Below are positions 1-7,972 of a DNA stretch of 46,190 bases, piece after piece. The notes under the pieces are model-generated. The model did no database searches. It was not told where the DNA came from and saw only the letters and a list, made by a program, of their open reading frames with translations. Position numbers and translations under genes: made by a program. This stretch comes from Bacteroidaceae bacterium (lineage in GTDB: Bacteria > Bacteroidota > Bacteroidia > Bacteroidales > Bacteroidaceae): contig CABIVS010000018.1 in assembly GCA_902362375.1 (NCBI GenBank), positions 30,562 through 76,751 on the forward strand, given 5' to 3'. Every line of letters begins with the position of its first letter. Positions within the stretch are counted from its first letter, which is position 1.

Positions 1-1106
1 TCCGGATAGCTGTGCACTTTCTGCCAACGCCCCATCAGACCGGTGAGCTGACATACGTTTGCAAGACCTTCGCGATAGTCCTGGGATCTGATGTTGTAGT
101 TCAGACGGTTCAGTGTCGCAAGGGCTTTTAGGATGGTGAACATATTTTCGAATTGGTAAGCTCCGCTCAACTCGGTGAAAAGTCCTAAAGGAAACATCTC
201 ATTGTGGATTTTGATAGCATCTTTTCTTTTGTCGAGTATCTGGTCTAGCGCACGTAGACTGTCTGGCAGGTCTAACATGAGTAATGCTTGCCGCATCTGA
301 TTTGCCTCTTCTTCTGACTGTTCGTCCATTGCTTCGATCATTTCGCGCATGCTCTGAATTGCGTTGTCCATCACCGGTCTTATTTCTTGCAACTTCGAAT
401 AAGGAACTATTTCCATGTCCCAGTACCGGGTATTTTCACGGGCATATTCGATGGGCGCATTCTTTTCTTTGGCTTTCATGGTAAATACACGTTTCACCGC
501 TCCTTGGGCTCTGCCGATAATGACCGGAACTCCTTCTTTGATAATTCCGGCTTTCTCTTTGGCAATCTTCGTCAGCGTGTCACCCAGATATTGGGTGTGG
601 TCGAGGCCTATGTTGGTGATAACGCACAAATCCGGATGGATGATATTCGTACAGTCCAATCTTCCGCCCATGCCTACTTCGATAACTGCTACATCTACTT
701 TCTGGTCGGCAAAATAACGGAATGCCATAGCGGTGGTCAGTTCGAAGAATGAAGGGTGCAGCGGCTCGAAGAAGGAGCGATGCTCTTCTACGAAATTGAC
801 TACATACTCTTCCGGTATCATCTCACCGTTGATACGGATACGTTCGCGGAAGTCGATTAAATGGGGGGAGGTGAATAGCCCTACCCGGTAACCGGCGCAT
901 TGTAATACGGCTGCGATAGTATGCGAGCAGGAACCTTTTCCATTGGTTCCGGCGATATGTATCGTTTTGAATTGTTGATGAGGATGCCCGAAATGTTCGT
1001 CCAATTGATGTGTGGTCTCTAAACCCGGCTTATATGCTTTGCTTCCTATTTGTTGAAACATTGGCGCACTCTCATATAAGTACTTTAAAGTGTTCTGATA
1101 GTCCAT
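1..1106 (-). CDS. folC: Bifunctional folylpolyglutamate synthase/dihydrofolate synthase, C-terminus cut by window edge
   Basis: FolC adds glutamate to dihydropteroate and to reduced folates, using ATP, in the cytoplasm. The reading frame is open from the ATG at 1104-1106 to the left edge, about 368 codons of a family that usually has about 430, so the C-terminus is missing. It starts MDYQNTLKYLYESAP. The Mur-ligase-type P-loop is read as HIAGTNGKGSCSHT at about residues 49-62, followed by TSPHLIDFRERIRINGE and VIEVGMGGRLDCTN, which are typical FolC signatures. ITNIGLDHTQYLGDT and AKEKAGIIK mark the central ATP-binding part. It is divergent from phoH across about 130 bp. The identification is firm; only the end is unseen. 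Confidence 0.93.
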   Translation of the reverse strand, partial: MDYQNTLKYLYESAPMFQQIGSKAYKPGLETTHQLDEHFGHPHQQFKTIHIAGTNGKGSCSHTIAAVLQCAGYRVGLFTSPHLIDFRERIRINGEMIPEEYVVNFVEEHRSFFEPLHPSFFELTTAMAFRYFADQKVDVAVIEVGMGGRLDCTNIIHPDLCVITNIGLDHTQYLGDTLTKIAKEKAGIIKEGVPVIIGRAQGAVKRVFTMKAKEKNAPIEYARENTRYWDMEIVPYSKLQEIRPVMDNAIQSMREMIEAMDEQSEEEANQMRQALLMLDLPDSLRALDQILDKRKDAIKIHNEMFPLGLFTELSGAYQFENMFTILKALATLNRLNYNIRSQDYREGLANVCQLTGLMGRWQKVHSYP

Positions 1107-1125
1107 GTTTTATAATATTTAACGT

Positions 1126-1145
1126 CGGGCAATCTTTATTGCCCG
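1126..1145. other. Short perfect hairpin between folC and phoH
   Basis: CGGGCAAT, a four-base loop cttt, then ATTGCCCG: an 8-bp perfect dyad in the divergent intergenic region. No T-run follows. It could be an operator or a leader hairpin; function is not known. Confidence 0.4.
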
Positions 1146-1237
1146 CTAATTTGTTTATCTTTAGAACCGTCAATCTGACTATAAATGGGGGATTGGCGAA
1201 TGAGATTGCAAATATCAACATTTAAATCTAAGAAATC

Positions 1238-2563
1238 ATGGGAACTAAGAAAAATTTTGTGCTAGACACGAATGTTATTCTTCACGACTACAATTGCTTG
1301 AAGAATTTTCAGGAAAATGATATTTACCTCCCTCTTGTTGTACTCGAAGAACTGGATAAGTTCAAAAAAGGAAACGAGCAGATAAATTTCAATGCTCGTG
1401 AGTTCGTGCGCGAATTGGATGTGCTGACAAGCGACGAGCTTTTCTCCGACGGAGTGAAGCTTGGCGAAGGATTGGGACGTCTGTTTGTGGTGACGAGCAA
1501 TGTACCGGCTACCAAAGTGTGGGAATCGTTTCCTATAAAGAAACCCGACCATTTGATTTTGGCGGCAACCGAATACCTGACCGAAGAGGATCCGGAAATG
1601 ATGACTATTTTGGTGACCAAAGATGTGAATCTGCGTATGAAAGCTCGTTCCATCGGTTTGCTTTGCGAGGATTATATTACGGATAAGGTGTATAACGTAG
1701 ATGTGTTCGAGAAGTCCAATGAGATCTTTGAAAATGTAGATCCGGCATTGATCGACCGTATTTATTCTTCAAAGGAGGGCATTGACTTGAGTGAATTCGA
1801 CTTTAAGGATTTGATTCACCCCAATGAATGTTTTATATTGAAGAGTGACCGGAATAGTGTGCTTGCACGCTACAATCCTTTTACCCATTCTATTATCCGT
1901 GTGATGAAAGGCAAGAATTATGGAATCGAACCACGGAATGCGGAACAGAGTTTTGCTTTTGAGATTCTGAATGACCCGGAAATCAAACTGGTGGCTCTGA
2001 CTGGAAAAGCAGGAACGGGGAAGACATTGCTGGCTTTGGCTGCTGCTTTGGGCAAACTGACGGATTACAAACAGATTTTGCTGGCACGTCCTGTTGTGGC
2101 GCTTTCCAATAAGGATATCGGTTTCCTTCCGGGAGACGCGCAGGAGAAAGTGGCTCCTTATATGCAGCCGTTATTTGATAACCTGAACGTGATAAAACGT
2201 CAGTTTGCTGCAAACTCTACCGAAGTGAAGCGCATAGAAGATATGCAGAAAAGCGAGCAGCTGGTGATTGAAGCTCTGGCATTTATCCGTGGTCGTAGTT
2301 TGAGCGAAATGTATTGCATCATCGACGAAGCGCAGAATCTGACTCCGAATGAAATAAAGACAATCATCACCCGTGCAGGTGAAGGTACGAAGATGGTATT
2401 TACGGGAGATATCCAACAGATTGACCAACCTTATCTGGATAGTCAGTCCAATGGTCTGGTATACATGATTGATCGTATGAAAGACCAGAATATCTTTGCA
2501 CACGTCAATTTGCTGAAAGGTGAACGAAGTGAATTGAGTGAGTTGGCAAGTAACTTGCTGTAA
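1238..2563 (+). CDS. PhoH family ATPase with N-terminal PIN domain
   Basis: A 441-residue cytoplasmic protein joining a PIN ribonuclease-like domain to a PhoH-type P-loop ATPase, the arrangement of Bacillus YlaK and mycobacterial PhoH2. The PIN domain opens with FVLDTNVILHD (acidic D10) and has PLVVLEELDKFKKG and VTKDVNLRMKA. The ATPase has Walker A GKAGTGKT at about residue 255 and Walker B MYCIIDEAQN at about 360, then FTGDIQQID. PIN-PhoH proteins are linked in the literature to RNA unwinding and cleavage; the exact role in Bacteroides is unknown. The ATG at 1238 is the first in frame after the upstream stop region and gives full PIN coverage. It is followed by a palindromic repeat. Confidence 0.93.
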   Translation: MGTKKNFVLDTNVILHDYNCLKNFQENDIYLPLVVLEELDKFKKGNEQINFNAREFVRELDVLTSDELFSDGVKLGEGLGRLFVVTSNVPATKVWESFPIKKPDHLILAATEYLTEEDPEMMTILVTKDVNLRMKARSIGLLCEDYITDKVYNVDVFEKSNEIFENVDPALIDRIYSSKEGIDLSEFDFKDLIHPNECFILKSDRNSVLARYNPFTHSIIRVMKGKNYGIEPRNAEQSFAFEILNDPEIKLVALTGKAGTGKTLLALAAALGKLTDYKQILLARPVVALSNKDIGFLPGDAQEKVAPYMQPLFDNLNVIKRQFAANSTEVKRIEDMQKSEQLVIEALAFIRGRSLSEMYCIIDEAQNLTPNEIKTIITRAGEGTKMVFTGDIQQIDQPYLDSQSNGLVYMIDRMKDQNIFAHVNLLKGERSELSELASNLL

Positions 2564-2581
2564 TGATGAAAAAATAAATTT

Positions 2582-2650
2582 GGCACGGATTACACGGATT
2601 TCACGGTTTCTCCAATTATCTTAAACCGCGTAATCCGTGTAATCCGTGCC
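2582..2650. repeat. Palindromic intergenic repeat, family A copy 1
   Basis: A long inverted repeat between the 3' ends of convergent genes. The left arm starts GGCACGGATTACACGGATT and the right arm ends AATCCGTGTAATCCGTGCC, perfectly complementary over 19 bp and continuing to about 28 bp with two mismatches. Each arm is built from near-tandem 9-mers (CACGGATTA, CACGGATTT, CACGGTTT). A second copy lies at 15152-15229. It resembles REP-type elements and could also serve as a bidirectional terminator. Confidence 0.85.
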
Positions 2651-2676
2651 TGATTTTTACTTCTTGCTTTTCTTTA

Positions 2677-3654
2677 TTATTCTTTCTTTCCGAAATATTT
2701 CAGGAACTGTGTACGTTCGAATGTATTAACACCCTGAACATCCTTAATATTCAGTTTGCCTTTGAATTGAGCTATATTTTTGAATCCTTTGCGTTCCATC
2801 CATGCAGAGAGGAAGCGGTTGGCTTCTCCGATGAATGCATTTGTATTCAGATAGACTGCGCTGCAAACTTCTACGGCTGAAGCACCGGCAAGGATAGCTT
2901 TCACTACTGATTCTGCGTTGGCAACACCACCGGAAGCTGCATAGTCGATTTTGTCTACTACTGCAGACGCAATTCCGATCCAACGTAGCGGAGTGGCAAG
3001 GTCGGAAGCATTGCTGAATACTTCTCCTGAAATATGCTCCATCTTTTCGATGTTGATGTCCGGTTGATAGAAACGGTTGAAGAGAACAACTGCTGCTGCA
3101 CCGTTGGCATACAACTGATCGATTAATGCCACAGGATTTGTCAGGTTATCACCCAGTTTCATGATTACAGGTATCTTGACTGTTTGTTTGATGTGGCGGA
3201 GAATATCAATGTGGCGTTGTTCGAATGAACCGTATGTATATTGCACTTCCGATTGCAGGGCAAGGATATTGATTTCCAATGCATCGGCACCGGCCTCTTC
3301 AATCATCTTTGCAAAGTCAATCCATTCGGAATCAGTGTAGCAGTTGATGCTGGCAATGATAGGAATGGGGCATACCTTCTTGCTTTCTTTTATTAAAGTC
3401 AGGTATTCGGATAGCTTGTGTTCACGGATGTATTCTTCCAGATAGTCACTGGCTTCCGGATAGAAAGCCGGATCTTTCAGTTGGTCTGCTTCCAGCATGA
3501 TTTGTTCCTCAAACAGTGATTTCAGAACAATTGCACCGGCACCATCTTCTGCCAATTTTTTGTTTTTGCCGGCACTGTTGGTCAGCCCCGAGCTACTAAT
3601 GATGATAGGGTTTCTAAGGGAAAGCCCTGCGAAAGTAGTTTTTAAATCGGTCAT
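2677..3654 (-). CDS. Dihydroorotate dehydrogenase-like flavoprotein
   Basis: A 325-residue TIM-barrel protein of the dihydroorotate dehydrogenase superfamily, with FAGLSLRNPIIISSSGLT at the N-terminus and IPIIASINCYTDSEW, ADALEINI and IPVIMKLGDN on barrel strands, and SGGVANAESVVKAILAGA near the FMN-phosphate end. True enzymes carry a catalytic Cys or Ser just after the E-x-N strand (typically N-x-S-C-P-N); here that stretch reads EINILALQSEVQ, so neither is in its usual place. It belongs to the subfamily usually called dihydroorotate dehydrogenase-like, and pyrimidine synthesis should not be assumed. It is last in a likely operon after yggS (26-bp gap). Confidence 0.85.
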   Translation of the reverse strand: MTDLKTTFAGLSLRNPIIISSSGLTNSAGKNKKLAEDGAGAIVLKSLFEEQIMLEADQLKDPAFYPEASDYLEEYIREHKLSEYLTLIKESKKVCPIPIIASINCYTDSEWIDFAKMIEEAGADALEINILALQSEVQYTYGSFEQRHIDILRHIKQTVKIPVIMKLGDNLTNPVALIDQLYANGAAAVVLFNRFYQPDINIEKMEHISGEVFSNASDLATPLRWIGIASAVVDKIDYAASGGVANAESVVKAILAGASAVEVCSAVYLNTNAFIGEANRFLSAWMERKGFKNIAQFKGKLNIKDVQGVNTFERTQFLKYFGKKE

Positions 3655-3680
3655 AGCAATATGTTTTTTTTAACACTTAA

Positions 3681-4349
3681 TCAGTAAATTCGTTCTCCGA
3701 AAATCTTGCTTCCTACTCGTACCAGCGTACTTCCTGCGGCAATGGCTTCGTGGTAGTCATGTGACATTCCCATTGATAGCTCACAGAAAGTATCGGAGTG
3801 GATGAACCAAGTTGTTTTTATCTCGTTAAAGAGCCCATTTAGTAAACAAAATTCCCGATTGATTTGTTCAATACAATCGGTGTTGCTGGCCATCCCCATT
3901 AAGCCGCAGATGCGTACATGAGTCAGCTCTTTCCATTCTCCGGCATTCAACATCTCCTTGCATTCTTCGGGACTGAAACCAAATTTGGTTTCTTCCTGCG
4001 CAACGTGAATCTGCAACAGGCAGTTCACTGTACGTCCCGCTTTGACAGCTTGTTTGTTGACTTCGACCAGCAGTTTATAACTATCAATTCCATGAATCAT
4101 CGCTACGTATGGTATCATGTATTTGATTTTGTTCGTCTGCAGGTGTCCGATGAAATGCCATTCAATGTCTTTGGGCAAACTTTCGTATTTAGCTGTCATT
4201 TCCTGCACTTTGCTTTCTCCAAAAATACGCTGTCCCGCCTGATATGCTTCTTCTATCGCTTCATTGGGATGGAATTTTGAGACAGCAACCAGCCGGACTC
4301 CTTGCGGGAGTTCGGCCAGCACTTGCTTTAAATTGTCAGCAATACTCAT
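3681..4349 (-). CDS. yggS: YggS/PLPBP family pyridoxal phosphate homeostasis protein
   Basis: A 222-residue single-domain fold-type III PLP-binding protein. The PLP lysine is K25 in VRLVAVSKFHPNE; FGESKVQEM, WHFIGHLQTNK, LQIHVAQEETKFGF and LSMGMSHDYHEAI are family signatures, and the C-terminus has VRVGSKIFGER. The family has no known catalytic activity and buffers vitamin B6 and some amino-acid pools. Six bases separate it from the upstream DUF4494 gene, so they are very probably co-transcribed with the dehydrogenase-like gene downstream. Confidence 0.93.
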   Translation of the reverse strand: MSIADNLKQVLAELPQGVRLVAVSKFHPNEAIEEAYQAGQRIFGESKVQEMTAKYESLPKDIEWHFIGHLQTNKIKYMIPYVAMIHGIDSYKLLVEVNKQAVKAGRTVNCLLQIHVAQEETKFGFSPEECKEMLNAGEWKELTHVRICGLMGMASNTDCIEQINREFCLLNGLFNEIKTTWFIHSDTFCELSMGMSHDYHEAIAAGSTLVRVGSKIFGERIY

Positions 4350-4355
4350 TGTTAC

Positions 4356-4835
4356 TTATGCTTTTGACGGATCAAACTCCGGTTTGTCATTCGGTTCGGC
4401 GCTGTAAGGATATACATCCATGAGCGGAGTTTCGGATACCATACCGATCTGATAATCAGCCATGGTTCCTTTCATCCCTTCATCCAGCTTCTTGACTGCG
4501 TCACGCAAGTCGGCAGCTTGTACCAATACTTGAGTGGAAGTCTTTTTTTCAGCACCGCTTTTTTCATCCAGAGTGATGAAAATAAGTTTGCATTTGAACC
4601 AGCGGTCGGCACTTTCTTCGTCGCTGGGGAAAAGTTCGCTATAGTTGGCACGTTTAATATCCGAAACGGTAAATTCTCCGGAGATAAACGGAGTCATTTC
4701 TTCAATAATCCGTGCTTCTGCTTCTGTAAAACTGAGTGCGTCAACAAGATAAGGTTCAGTTACTTTCTTCTGCATTCCGTTTTCCATTACTTTTTCATAA
4801 CGGATCTTGCACTCAAACCATGTATGCATTGCCAT
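4356..4835 (-). CDS. DUF4494 domain-containing protein
   Basis: A 159-residue soluble protein matching the Bacteroidota family DUF4494: MHTWFECKIRYEKVMENG, then LSFTEAEARIIEEMTPFISG, and a second half-repeat with WFKCKLIFITLDEKSG. The two W-F-x-C-K-x-x-x segments look like an internal duplication. Function is unknown. It is first in a likely three-gene operon with yggS and the dehydrogenase-like protein, with a good promoter upstream. The start could be either M1 or M3 (MAMHTWFE); M1 is used here. Confidence 0.85.
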   Translation of the reverse strand: MAMHTWFECKIRYEKVMENGMQKKVTEPYLVDALSFTEAEARIIEEMTPFISGEFTVSDIKRANYSELFPSDEESADRWFKCKLIFITLDEKSGAEKKTSTQVLVQAADLRDAVKKLDEGMKGTMADYQIGMVSETPLMDVYPYSAEPNDKPEFDPSKA

Positions 4836-4878
4836 AATTTTCTTCCTTTTTAATTAATTGATTGATGTAAATTGCCTA

Positions 4879-4886
4879 CAAAGATA
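4879..4886 (-). promoter_or_regulatory. Bacteroides -7 element for the DUF4494 operon
   Basis: On the minus strand this reads TATCTTTG, a perfect TAnnTTTG. Transcription would start near 4872, giving a leader of about 37 nt before the ATG. No clear TTTG -33 box is seen. Confidence 0.6.
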
Positions 4887-4918
4887 AACAAAATCCCAAA
4901 GTAAGTGCCGAAAGCTTT

Positions 4919-5482
4919 TTATTTTCTTTTATGTAGATTCTTTAGTTCAAATGAAAGCATGACACGGAAAAGTCCGATGATGAGGAAAGCAAAAGAAATC
5001 ATATACACTGCGTAGAGCGCTCCTATGGCGGGTTGCCATAATATTAAAAGAGAGCACAGGATGGCAAGAATACCGAAAGCCATGTACCAGCCCCAGTCGC
5101 GGGTTCCGTAACGTTTCAGGTCGATGGAATAGCCAGTGGAGGAGAAGCCGCGGAACATAAGCCAGAAGGCGATAATGAAAGGAATAACTTCCATACTGAC
5201 CATCGGATAGGCAATCAGGTAAATACCCAGAACGAGGTCGATCAGTCCTCCTACGATATACCATCCCCAGCTCGGGACGCCTTTCCGGTTGCTAAGAGCG
5301 AAGATGATTTCCAGAATACCGCTTATCAGCATCGATACACTGAAAATGATACTTAGAGCTACATAGGTGCTTACGGGTGAGAACATGAGCCAAAGGGCTA
5401 CAATGATATACACGATTCCCAAAAGAAGAGAAGTCCACCAATTTTTTACTGAATGTTGAATCTCATTGAATACAGTTTCCAT
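4919..5482 (-). CDS. HdeD family (DUF308) membrane protein
   Basis: A 187-residue integral membrane protein with about six hydrophobic segments, for example LLLGIVYIIVALWLMFSPV, ALSIIFSVSMLISGILEII, GLIDLVLGIYLIAYP and FGILAILCSLLILWQP. The spacing of paired short helices and G-x-x-x-I-x-x-G motifs matches HdeD/DUF308 proteins. In E. coli HdeD helps acid resistance at high density; the Bacteroides role is not established. It is divergent from tpx. Confidence 0.85.
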   Translation of the reverse strand: METVFNEIQHSVKNWWTSLLLGIVYIIVALWLMFSPVSTYVALSIIFSVSMLISGILEIIFALSNRKGVPSWGWYIVGGLIDLVLGIYLIAYPMVSMEVIPFIIAFWLMFRGFSSTGYSIDLKRYGTRDWGWYMAFGILAILCSLLILWQPAIGALYAVYMISFAFLIIGLFRVMLSFELKNLHKRK

Positions 5483-5619
5483 ACATTTTATATTTTAAAT
5501 TGAACACTAAAGTGATTTCGTTGGTGAATAACAAATTGAATTTAGAAAAGGTTTTCCGTGAACATATTTGGGGGAATAGTTGTTTCCTATATAAAGTAAA
5601 TTTTAAATATACATGCATT

Positions 5620-6120
5620 ATGGCAACAACAAATTTCAAAGGACAACCGGTGAAACTGATCGGTGAATTTATACAAGTAGGTAAGGTAGCTCCTGACTTC
5701 GAGCTGGTAAAAACAGATTTATCTTCTTTCTCTCTGAAAGATTTAAATGGTAAAAATGTGATTTTAAATATTTTCCCCAGTCTGGATACCAGCGTATGTG
5801 CAACTTCTGTACGTAAGTTTAATAAGATGGCTGCCGGACTGAAAGATACGGTAGTATTGGCTATTTCTAAGGATCTTCCTTTTGCACACGGCCGTTTCTG
5901 TACGACAGAAGGTATTGAAAATGTAATTCCATTGTCTGATTTCCGTTTCTCTGATTTCGACGAAAGTTACGGAGTGCGTATGGCAGATGGGCCGTTAGCA
6001 GGACTTTTGGCTCGTGCCGTAGTTGTGATTGGCAAAGATGGCAAGATTGCATATACGGAACTTGTTCCTGAAATCACTCAGGAGCCTGATTATGACAAAG
6101 CCTTAGCTGCGATACAATAA
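5620..6120 (+). CDS. tpx: Thiol peroxidase (atypical 2-Cys peroxiredoxin)
   Basis: A 166-residue peroxiredoxin that reduces hydroperoxides with thioredoxin as donor. The peroxidatic cysteine is in SLDTSVCATSVRKFN and the resolving cysteine in GRFCTTEGIENVIPLSDFR, both characteristic of Tpx. The frame is open further upstream to 5500, but the ATG at 5620 gives the usual family length of about 167 residues, and the extra N-terminal residues are not Tpx-like. A terminator-like palindromic repeat follows the stop within 3 bp. Confidence 0.95.
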   Translation: MATTNFKGQPVKLIGEFIQVGKVAPDFELVKTDLSSFSLKDLNGKNVILNIFPSLDTSVCATSVRKFNKMAAGLKDTVVLAISKDLPFAHGRFCTTEGIENVIPLSDFRFSDFDESYGVRMADGPLAGLLARAVVVIGKDGKIAYTELVPEITQEPDYDKALAAIQ

Positions 6121-6122
6121 TA

Positions 6123-6199
6123 AAGTATTAAGTATTAAGTATTAACCGCGGCAAATCAGCGGCTACGACTAATACTTAATACTTAACACCTAATACTTA
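6123..6199. repeat. Palindromic intergenic repeat, family B copy 1
   Basis: The left arm has three tandem AAGTATT heptamers (6123-6145) and the right arm has the complement AATACTTAATACTTAA followed by CCTAATACTTA. The central part has CCGC paired with GCGG. It immediately follows the tpx stop codon. A related copy lies at 7187-7300, so the two flank the DUF3078 gene. Confidence 0.85.
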
Positions 6200-6301
6200 T
6201 TTAAACTTTTTGACCTAATGGGAACTGGTAAAAGGCTTGGTAAACTGCCATAGCTCCGTTCTTGTTAGGTTGTGTTTTTTCTACACTAAACCTCAACTAT
6301 C

Positions 6302-7186
6302 ATGAACAAAATGAAAACTCTATTCATCGCCCTGTTATGTATGGGCGCTGGAACTTTATCGGCCCAAACTGCCGATAGTACACAAACTTCTCCCTGGACA
6401 AAAGAAGGATTTGCCGGACTGAAACTAACGCAAGTGAGCCTCACAAATTGGGCTGCCGGAGGTGATAACTCTGTTGCCTTTGACTTGCAGGGCACTTATC
6501 AGATTAACTATAAGAAAGGAAAACATCTGTGGAATAACCGTATTGAACTGGCTTATGGATTAAATAAGACTGGTGATGACGGAACCCGGAAAGCGAATGA
6601 TAAAATCTATTTGAATACGAATTATGGCTATTCTATTGCCAAAAACTGGTATGCCAGTGCGTTCGCCACTTTCCAGACACAGTTTTCTCCGGGATATGAT
6701 TACTCTGTTAATAAAGACATTGCTATCTCCGAATTTATGGCTCCTGCCTATTTGACTACCGGTTTGGGCTTTACGTATGATCCGGGTAAGATATTTACCG
6801 TTGTATTGTCTCCGGCTGCGTGGCGCGGAACATTTGTACTCAATGACCGTCTCTCTGACGAAGGAGCTTATGGAGTTGATCCGGGCAAACATCTATTATC
6901 CAGCTTCGGTGCTAACTTGAAAGGAGAAGCCAAATATGAATTCTTAAAGAATATGACAGTATATTCACGTTTGGATCTATATTCCGATTATCTGCATAAG
7001 CCGCTGAACATAGATGTGAACTGGGAAGTACAAATAAATATGATTATCAATAAATGGTTCTCAACCACACTTACTACTAACCTGATGTATGACGATGATG
7101 TGAAAATCGTGCAAAAGGATGGTACAAAAGGTGCTCGTGTGCAATTTAAAGAGATATTGGGAGTAGGAGTCCAGTTTAATTTCTGA
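6302..7186 (+). CDS. DUF3078 outer-membrane beta-barrel protein
   Basis: A 294-residue exported protein with signal peptide MNKMKTLFIALLCMGAGTLSA cut before QTADS. The mature part alternates hydrophobic and polar residues with many Y, W and N, as in a beta-barrel, and contains LTQVSLTNWAAGGDNSVAFD, the hallmark of DUF3078 proteins, and ends in a typical aromatic residue (GVGVQFNF). It probably sits in the outer membrane; the substrate is unknown. It is isolated between two copies of palindrome family B and is likely a single transcription unit. Confidence 0.88.
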   Translation: MNKMKTLFIALLCMGAGTLSAQTADSTQTSPWTKEGFAGLKLTQVSLTNWAAGGDNSVAFDLQGTYQINYKKGKHLWNNRIELAYGLNKTGDDGTRKANDKIYLNTNYGYSIAKNWYASAFATFQTQFSPGYDYSVNKDIAISEFMAPAYLTTGLGFTYDPGKIFTVVLSPAAWRGTFVLNDRLSDEGAYGVDPGKHLLSSFGANLKGEAKYEFLKNMTVYSRLDLYSDYLHKPLNIDVNWEVQINMIINKWFSTTLTTNLMYDDDVKIVQKDGTKGARVQFKEILGVGVQFNF

Positions 7187-7300
7187 GTACCAAGTATCCA
7201 GTATTAGGTATTAAGTATTACCATGGCTGTTTGATTAATTGTGTAAACAACAATTAGAGCAAAATACCAGCTACGGTTAATACCTAATACTTAATACTTA
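7187..7300. repeat. Palindromic intergenic repeat, family B copy 2
   Basis: The left arm AGTATTAGGTATTAAGTATT (7200-7219) pairs with the right arm TAATACCTAATACTTAATAC (7278-7297), with a spacer of about 60 bases. It overlaps the stop codon of the dedA-like gene at 7298-7300. It is the same heptamer-based design as at 6123. Confidence 0.85.
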
Positions 7301-7942
7301 TTTTTTCTTTTTCAGCCCTTTATAAGCCAGAAAACCGATTACCATTACCACCACTGCTATAATGACATAGCCAATTTCGTGACTGTATTCGGTTGCCATT
7401 ACATAGACATCATTAGTCGTTTTGAGGTCTGTAAAACGGTAAATCAGGTATCCGAGCAAAGCTAATATACTGTTCCATATAGCAGCGCCGAGAGTTGTAT
7501 AAAGCAGGAAAGAACCTATTTTCATGCCGGCTAATCCTGCAGGAATACTGATAAGTTGGCGTACAGCCGGAATGAGGCGGCCAAAGAAAGTGGAAGCTGC
7601 ACCGTGCTTTCTGAAATATTCTTCCGCATGATGTATTTTTTCTTCATCAATAAGGCACATGTGCCCTAAACGACTGTTAGCAAATTTATAAATGATAGGG
7701 CGCCCCAGCCAACGGGCGAGGTAATAATTTACTAATGCACCGATATCGGCTCCTATGGTTGCAAATAGGATGACGAGAAAGATATTCATACTGTCGTCAG
7801 CCATTGCTTTCCATGCGGCAGGTGGCACTATGGCTTCCGAGGGGAAGGGAATAAAAGAGCTTTCGATAGCCATAAAAATGGTGACTACCCAATAGTTCAA
7901 GTTTTCTAATACCCATTTAAGAAGTTCTGCTACTGATTCCAT
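7298..7942 (-). CDS. DedA family membrane protein
   Basis: A 214-residue integral membrane protein of the DedA/SNARE-associated (VTT) superfamily. It has the signatures FPSEAIVPPAAW near the N-terminus and GAASTFFGRLIPAVRQLIS with the conserved F-x-R-x-x-P-x-x-R, followed by IPAGLAGMKIGSFLLYT. The family is linked to undecaprenyl-phosphate and phospholipid flipping. It lies 30 bp after the TPR gene on the same strand, so the pair is probably co-transcribed. Confidence 0.93.
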   Translation of the reverse strand: MESVAELLKWVLENLNYWVVTIFMAIESSFIPFPSEAIVPPAAWKAMADDSMNIFLVILFATIGADIGALVNYYLARWLGRPIIYKFANSRLGHMCLIDEEKIHHAEEYFRKHGAASTFFGRLIPAVRQLISIPAGLAGMKIGSFLLYTTLGAAIWNSILALLGYLIYRFTDLKTTNDVYVMATEYSHEIGYVIIAVVVMVIGFLAYKGLKKKK

Positions 7943-7972
7943 GTTTTTTGAGGATAGAATTTATAAATTGAT

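Noticed and set aside
5500..5619. Upstream extension of tpx by 40 codons
   Set aside because: Extension is not Tpx-like and gives an abnormal length; the ATG at 5620 fits the family.
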